Source of the DNA: Curtobacterium sp. MCJR17_020 | GTDB lineage: Bacteria; Actinomycetota; Actinomycetes; Actinomycetales; Microbacteriaceae | Reading direction: 5' to 3' | DNA: 64,000 nt | Assembly: GCF_003234365.2 (NCBI RefSeq) | Contig: NZ_CP126260.1 | Span: 3,596,001-3,660,000 of the forward strand | In this document: one piece after another, positions 60,243-64,000 of the stretch | How positions within the stretch are numbered: position 1 is the stretch's first letter | How the letters are laid out: the number at the start of each line of letters is the position of its first letter | Program-made: the position numbers and the translations under genes | The notes under the pieces: generated by a model | What the model was told of the DNA's origin: nothing | Database searches by the model: none | What the model saw: only the letters and a program-made list of their open reading frames with translations

Positions 60243-60956
60243 TCAGCCCTTCGCCGAGGCGCTCGCCTCGGTCGTCAGGACGTAGACGTACCCGCCGAAG
60301 GTCCACGTCGTCGAAGCGGCTGCGGCCTGGTCAGTGGAGTCCTGCGTGGCCGACGACGAGACGGTGTTGACGAGGAAGAGACGGGCTCCGTCCTGGAGTC
60401 CACCGACGAACGCGAGGGCCTGGTCGAAGGACCCGTCGACCGACACGGAGACCGGGATGGCAGAGAAGTTCTCGCCTGAGATCGCCGGGTCGGTCAGCGG
60501 CGTGGTGGTCGCGGCGGTGGGTTCGGCCGTCGCCGGGGCCGTCGCGTCTGCCGTCGCCTCGTCGGTCGGGGCTACCTCAGCGTCCGTGGCGGTACCAGCC
60601 GACACGGGTGCGGTGTAGGCGACCGCGTCCGACGTCGTGATCGCGGAGACCTTGACGCCGGAGCTGGCGGCGACCCCGTCGACCGCTCCGTAGAAGGACG
60701 ACATGTTCGCTCCCGACGGCACCGAGGCCGTGAGCTTCGCGAGCTCGGCCTTGAGCGCCGGCAGGGACTTTGCGCGGTCCTTGAGCCGGGCCAACTCCGC
60801 CGCCGTCGTGCGGTTCGTCGCGTCCACCGAGGTCTGCTCGACCCGGTCGTTCGCGGCCTGGGCGAGTTGCGGCTGCACACCGAGGAAGAACCCGGCGAGC
60901 GCGACGACGACCATCGCCACCACGGCGACCAGCATGTTGAGTCGGTTGCGCGTCAT
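60243..60956 (-). CDS. pilO: PilO-like type IV pilus assembly protein
   Basis: A 237-residue single-pass protein: helix at about 7-29 (MLVAVVAMVVVALAGFFLG), then a coiled-coil AELARLKDRAKSLPALKAEL and an alpha/beta domain, the PilO layout. An Ala/Thr-rich insert (residues ~110-150) is unusual. It partners PilN on the outer face of the membrane. ATG 60956 directly follows the pilN stop. Last gene of the pil operon here. Confidence 0.8.
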   Translation of the reverse strand: MTRNRLNMLVAVVAMVVVALAGFFLGVQPQLAQAANDRVEQTSVDATNRTTAAELARLKDRAKSLPALKAELAKLTASVPSGANMSSFYGAVDGVAASSGVKVSAITTSDAVAYTAPVSAGTATDAEVAPTDEATADATAPATAEPTAATTTPLTDPAISGENFSAIPVSVSVDGSFDQALAFVGGLQDGARLFLVNTVSSSATQDSTDQAAAASTTWTFGGYVYVLTTEASASAKG

Positions 60957-60957
60957 C

Positions 60958-61728
60958 TCACTCGCCCTTGTCCTGGTACTTGCCGTCGTAGGCGGCATCG
61001 TCGACGTGGATCGTCATGTTCACCGTGTAGGTGCCGGTCGTCTCGTCGAGGGTGACCGAGTTCGCGGTCGCGTCGACGAAGCCGGTCAACCCCTTCACGG
61101 CATCGAGCCACTCCGGCACCGACGGCAGGGTCGGGCTCTGGGCGTCGATCGTCAGGGTCGCGACGCGCTGCCCTTGCAGGGGAGTGTCCGCCTGGGCGTA
61201 CGCCTCGAGCGGGGTCGCCGAGTCGATGGCCACGCCGGTGATCGCGACGCCGGCGGGCAGCGAGGACTTCAGCGACGTCAGGTAGGGCTGCCATGCGATC
61301 TCGGTGGAACCGCCGACGGACTGCGCGGCCTCGCGCAGCACCGTCCCGGTCTCGGTGTCGCGGACGTCCTTGAACTGGGACTGCTGTCGCAGCAGGGAGA
61401 GCGTCTGGTTCTGGGCATCGGTGAGGTCGTCGTGCGCCTGCGTGCCGAGGAGATCGGCGCCGCCGATCGCGATGCCGACGAGGACGGCGACCAGGACGAC
61501 ACCGGCCCACATGCGGCGGACCACCCTGCGCGCTCGGCGATCGGCGAGTACCTCGGTGGGCAGCAGGTCCACACTGGGACGTCTGCCGATCACGATCTCG
61601 TTCGCGTTGCCCCGACTTTGCCGCCTGACACGCTCGGCACTGTCCACCGCCACCCGGGCGGCGGCGCTGTCCGCGTTGCCGCGTCGACGAGCAACCGTGG
61701 GCAGCATCGACTTGGTCGTCTGGCTCAT
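60958..61728 (-). CDS. pilN: PilN-like type IV pilus assembly protein
   Basis: A 256-residue protein. A cytosolic N-terminus of ~85 residues holds the NVDLLP-like PilM-binding motif in PSVDLLPTEVLADRRAR. One helix (VVLVAVLVGIAIGGADLLG) and an extracytoplasmic domain with a coiled-coil (TDAQNQTLSLLRQQSQFKDV) follow. The long N-terminus is characteristic of actinobacterial versions. Its start overlaps the pilM stop by 4 bp. Confidence 0.85.
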   Translation of the reverse strand: MSQTTKSMLPTVARRRGNADSAAARVAVDSAERVRRQSRGNANEIVIGRRPSVDLLPTEVLADRRARRVVRRMWAGVVLVAVLVGIAIGGADLLGTQAHDDLTDAQNQTLSLLRQQSQFKDVRDTETGTVLREAAQSVGGSTEIAWQPYLTSLKSSLPAGVAITGVAIDSATPLEAYAQADTPLQGQRVATLTIDAQSPTLPSVPEWLDAVKGLTGFVDATANSVTLDETTGTYTVNMTIHVDDAAYDGKYQDKGE

Positions 61729-62777
61729 GCTGCCTTCCCTCCGGCCGCGAGTCCCCAGGCGACCGCGATCGACGTGCCGTGCGCGTGCAGGTCCTCAGTC
61801 CGGACCGACTTCGCGACGGCCGCGTTGGCGAAGGGAGCACCGAACCGGACCGGCGTCCGGGTGAACTCCGACAACGCGACCGCGAATCCGGGAAGGGCCG
61901 CTCCCGCACCGCTGAGCAGGATCTCGGCGACGGGCTCCTCCGGGTGGGTGTTCGCGAAGTAGTTGATCGTGTTCCGCAGACTTGCGAGCATCTCGCCCAC
62001 CGTCTCGCGGACTGCAGCGACGGCGAGCGCGTCGTCTCCCGTCTTCGCGGTGAGCGGGTCCATGCCGAGGTGTCGTTTCACGGCCTCGGCAGCGTTCTCG
62101 TTGATGGACATCCGTCCAGCGAGCATCCGCGTGACGTCATCGCCACCCGTCGGGATGATGCGGACGAACTTCGGAACCCCGTCGGTGACGACCACCACGG
62201 TCGTCGTGTTGCCACCGCACTCGACGATGGCCACCGTTCCCCGCCTGCTCGTCGGAGCGAGCACCCGCGCCAACGCGAACGGGATGAGGTCCACGCCGAC
62301 CGGGTTGAGGCCGGCGTTCTGGACGGCGCGCACGTTCGCGAGTACCGCGTCCTTCACGGCGGCGATGAGCAGGCCGGTGACGGTGGGGCCGTTCTCCCCA
62401 AAACCCTCACCCGTCGGGTAGAAGTCGAGGATGGCGTCGCCGACCGGGACCGGGAGCATGTCCTGCACCTGGAACGGCAGGGACTCGCGGATCTGTGCGA
62501 TCGGTGCACGTGGCACCGTCAGGTCGCGCGACAGCACACGCTGGTTGCCCATACCGAGCACGACGTCCTTCGACCGGAAGCGTCCGATCGACCAGAGCTG
62601 GCGGAGCGCACCGGCGACGGTGTTGGGCTCGACCACCTCCCCCTGACGCGTGGCGCCCTCGGGGACCGGGACCTCGGCGAACCGCACGATGGTCGGCTTC
62701 GGCCGATCGGCGTCCTGCACCTCGACGGCGCGGATCGCTGCGGCGCCGATGTCGACGCCGACGATGCTCTTCGGCAT
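61725..62777 (-). CDS. pilM: PilM-like actin-fold pilus assembly protein
   Basis: A 350-residue cytosolic ATPase-fold protein. SIVGVDIGAAAIRAVEVQDA, LPFQVQDMLPVPVGDAILDF, VDLIPFALAR and IVECGGNTTTVVVV are the PilM/FtsA-like motifs. It binds PilN and links the inner-membrane platform to the motor. ATG 62777; 67 bp downstream of the peptidase gene. Confidence 0.92.
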   Translation of the reverse strand: MPKSIVGVDIGAAAIRAVEVQDADRPKPTIVRFAEVPVPEGATRQGEVVEPNTVAGALRQLWSIGRFRSKDVVLGMGNQRVLSRDLTVPRAPIAQIRESLPFQVQDMLPVPVGDAILDFYPTGEGFGENGPTVTGLLIAAVKDAVLANVRAVQNAGLNPVGVDLIPFALARVLAPTSRRGTVAIVECGGNTTTVVVVTDGVPKFVRIIPTGGDDVTRMLAGRMSINENAAEAVKRHLGMDPLTAKTGDDALAVAAVRETVGEMLASLRNTINYFANTHPEEPVAEILLSGAGAALPGFAVALSEFTRTPVRFGAPFANAAVAKSVRTEDLHAHGTSIAVAWGLAAGGKAA

Positions 62778-62843
62778 TGCTGGTCCTTCCGTGACCGTCT
62801 TCGGGTCGGTCTGATGGTGCGGTGCGGCGTCGTGGTTCCGACG

Positions 62844-63701
62844 TCAGGCGAGCCCGAGCACACCCAGGTAGAGGTCCCAGACCGGCGCTCCGACGGCGAT
62901 GCCGAGCCAGGCACCCGCGAGCATCCAGGGGCCGAACGGGATCCCGCTCCGGCGGCCCGCCCGGCGTACGACCAGGAGGACGATTGCGAAGGTACCGCCG
63001 AGCAGGAACGCCCCGAAAGAACCCACTGCGAGGGGTCCCCATCCGAGGTACGCGAGCACGAGGCCGAGGACGCCAGCGAGCTTGACGTCTCCGAGTCCCA
63101 TCCCGCCGGGCACTGCGAGCGCAAGCGCCAGGTAGACGGACCCGAGGACGACGAGACCGATGAGGCCCCGGAGCGCAGCAGCCCAGTCACCGGAGACCGC
63201 CGACGCAGCGAGCAGGAGCAGCGGCAGCACGATGTAGGCCGGCAGCACGATGCGGTTCGGCAGCGTGTGCGTGTCGAGGTCGATGAGGGTGAGCGAGACG
63301 CTGATCGCCATCAAGTACAGGAACGCGGCGAGCAACAACGCGCCGCGGACGAGTCCCCGGGTGCCGTCGAGGCCGGCCAACGGCGACCACGGAGCGAGCA
63401 TCGAGAACATCGCCACCACGACGAACAGGAGGCCCGTGGCGGCCTCGACGAGCGGGTAGCGGGCCGAGATGGGCGCGCTGCAGTCGCGGCACCGGGCGCG
63501 CAGGAGGAGCCAGGAGACGACCGGGACGTTGTCCCGACGGCGGATCTCGTGCCCGCAGCCCGGGCACGAGCTCGCGGGTGCGACGACGGACATCCCCGCG
63601 GGCACCCGGTACACGACGACGTTGAGGAACGAGCCGATCGCCAGTCCGAGCAGCCCGACGAGAACGGTGACGAACGGTGCGACGGACGACAGAACGGTCA
63701 T
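62844..63701 (-). CDS. pilD: Prepilin leader peptidase/N-methyltransferase (A24 family)
   Basis: A 285-residue membrane enzyme. LGLAIGSFLNVVVYRVPAG opens the methyltransferase domain, with two CxxC pairs (CPGCGHE and CRDCSAP). The aspartyl protease residues are in LIDLDTHTLPNRI and GMGLGDVKLAG. It cleaves and methylates prepilins. ATG 63701 chosen; a GTG two codons upstream overlaps the previous stop codon and is an alternative. Confidence 0.93.
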   Translation of the reverse strand: MTVLSSVAPFVTVLVGLLGLAIGSFLNVVVYRVPAGMSVVAPASSCPGCGHEIRRRDNVPVVSWLLLRARCRDCSAPISARYPLVEAATGLLFVVVAMFSMLAPWSPLAGLDGTRGLVRGALLLAAFLYLMAISVSLTLIDLDTHTLPNRIVLPAYIVLPLLLLAASAVSGDWAAALRGLIGLVVLGSVYLALALAVPGGMGLGDVKLAGVLGLVLAYLGWGPLAVGSFGAFLLGGTFAIVLLVVRRAGRRSGIPFGPWMLAGAWLGIAVGAPVWDLYLGVLGLA

Positions 63702-63703
63702 GG

Positions 63704-64000
63704 TCACTTGCCCGTCGGGGTGCCGTCGGCGCGGTAGGCCGTGGCGGACTCGGTCTCCGTGGTCACGCCGTAGGTGGTCGAGACGGGCTGCAGGAACTTC
63801 GGCGGGGCGGACGTCTTCAGCCGTCGGTCGTAGGAGTACACCTTCGCGTAGCCCGTGGACCAGCTGCTGCCGCCCGAGTACGAGGTGCGCACCGATCCTC
63901 GGAACTGCTGCGCGATCGAACCGTAGATCGTGAGGGTGCCCAGGTTCGCCCCGAACGCGCCGTTCTGGACGTTGAAGGTCCCCAGGTTGCTCGCGATCGC
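63704..64000 (-). CDS. C-terminus of a PilX-like pilus assembly-associated protein, 5' end outside window
   Basis: Ninety-eight codons are visible and the frame stays open to the window edge. NLGTLTIYGSIAQQFRGSVR and GYAKVYSYDRRLKTSAPPKF are the typical C-terminal segment of large pilus-operon proteins with a prepilin-like N-terminus. The stop overlaps the peptidase start. A complete gene would continue to the right of the window. Confidence 0.6.
   Translation of the reverse strand, partial: AIASNLGTFNVQNGAFGANLGTLTIYGSIAQQFRGSVRTSYSGGSSWSTGYAKVYSYDRRLKTSAPPKFLQPVSTTYGVTTETESATAYRADGTPTGK

Overview
The window is very GC-rich actinobacterial chromosome. Frequent GTG and TTG starts, TTGAC-type/TAnnnT promoters, CIRCE control of groES, single-gene ribosomal clusters and the gene set point to the family Microbacteriaceae. 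A Curtobacterium-like organism is my best guess; this is inference from gene order and protein style, because no search could be run. No tRNA, rRNA, CRISPR array, transposase or phage gene was found. Almost everything from 37.9 kb to the right end lies on the minus strand.

Left part (1-18.9 kb): the end of a solute-binding lipoprotein, a RarD-type transporter, groES with its HrcA operators, a methyltransferase and a DUF4190 protein come first. A scattered tRNA-t6A set (tsaD, rimI, tsaB, tsaE) follows, interrupted by small membrane, oxidoreductase and acetyltransferase genes. It adjoins a tight cell-wall operon: glmS, acpS, two tandem alanine-racemase genes, tsaE. Then come a glutathione peroxidase, coaA and glmM, the last probably in one operon with rplM-rpsI.

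Middle (18.9-33 kb): rplM-rpsI is followed by accessory material. This holds a sortase-anchored secreted nuclease (ExeM type) and a low-GC four-gene cassette (secreted cationic Trp-rich peptide, ABC ATPase, ABC permease, small membrane protein). truA comes next, then a drug-type ABC exporter (DrrAB) preceded by an 11-bp direct-repeat operator, a giant SARP/AfsR-type regulator and a FUSC-type membrane protein. This material separates truA from rplQ.

Ribosomal supercluster (33-57.8 kb, all minus): rpsJ to rpsQ (S10), rplN to rplO (spc, without rpsN/rpsZ), secY-adk-map, infA-rpmJ-rpsM-rpsK-rpoA-rplQ (alpha), and rpsL-rpsG-fusA-tuf (str). An LCP cell-wall ligase gene is inserted between infA and map. 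A DarT-like protein and a type IB topoisomerase are inserted between tuf and rpsJ. Promoters can be placed for str, S10 and alpha, and the S10 leader is long and structured.

Right end (57.8-64 kb): three membrane proteins of unknown role, then a type IV pilus assembly operon (pilX-like partial gene, prepilin peptidase, pilM, pilN, pilO).

The most promising candidate for an undescribed system is the peptide/ABC cassette at 23.4-25.8 kb. The SARP-DrrAB pair with its triple repeat and the orphan DarT-like protein come next.
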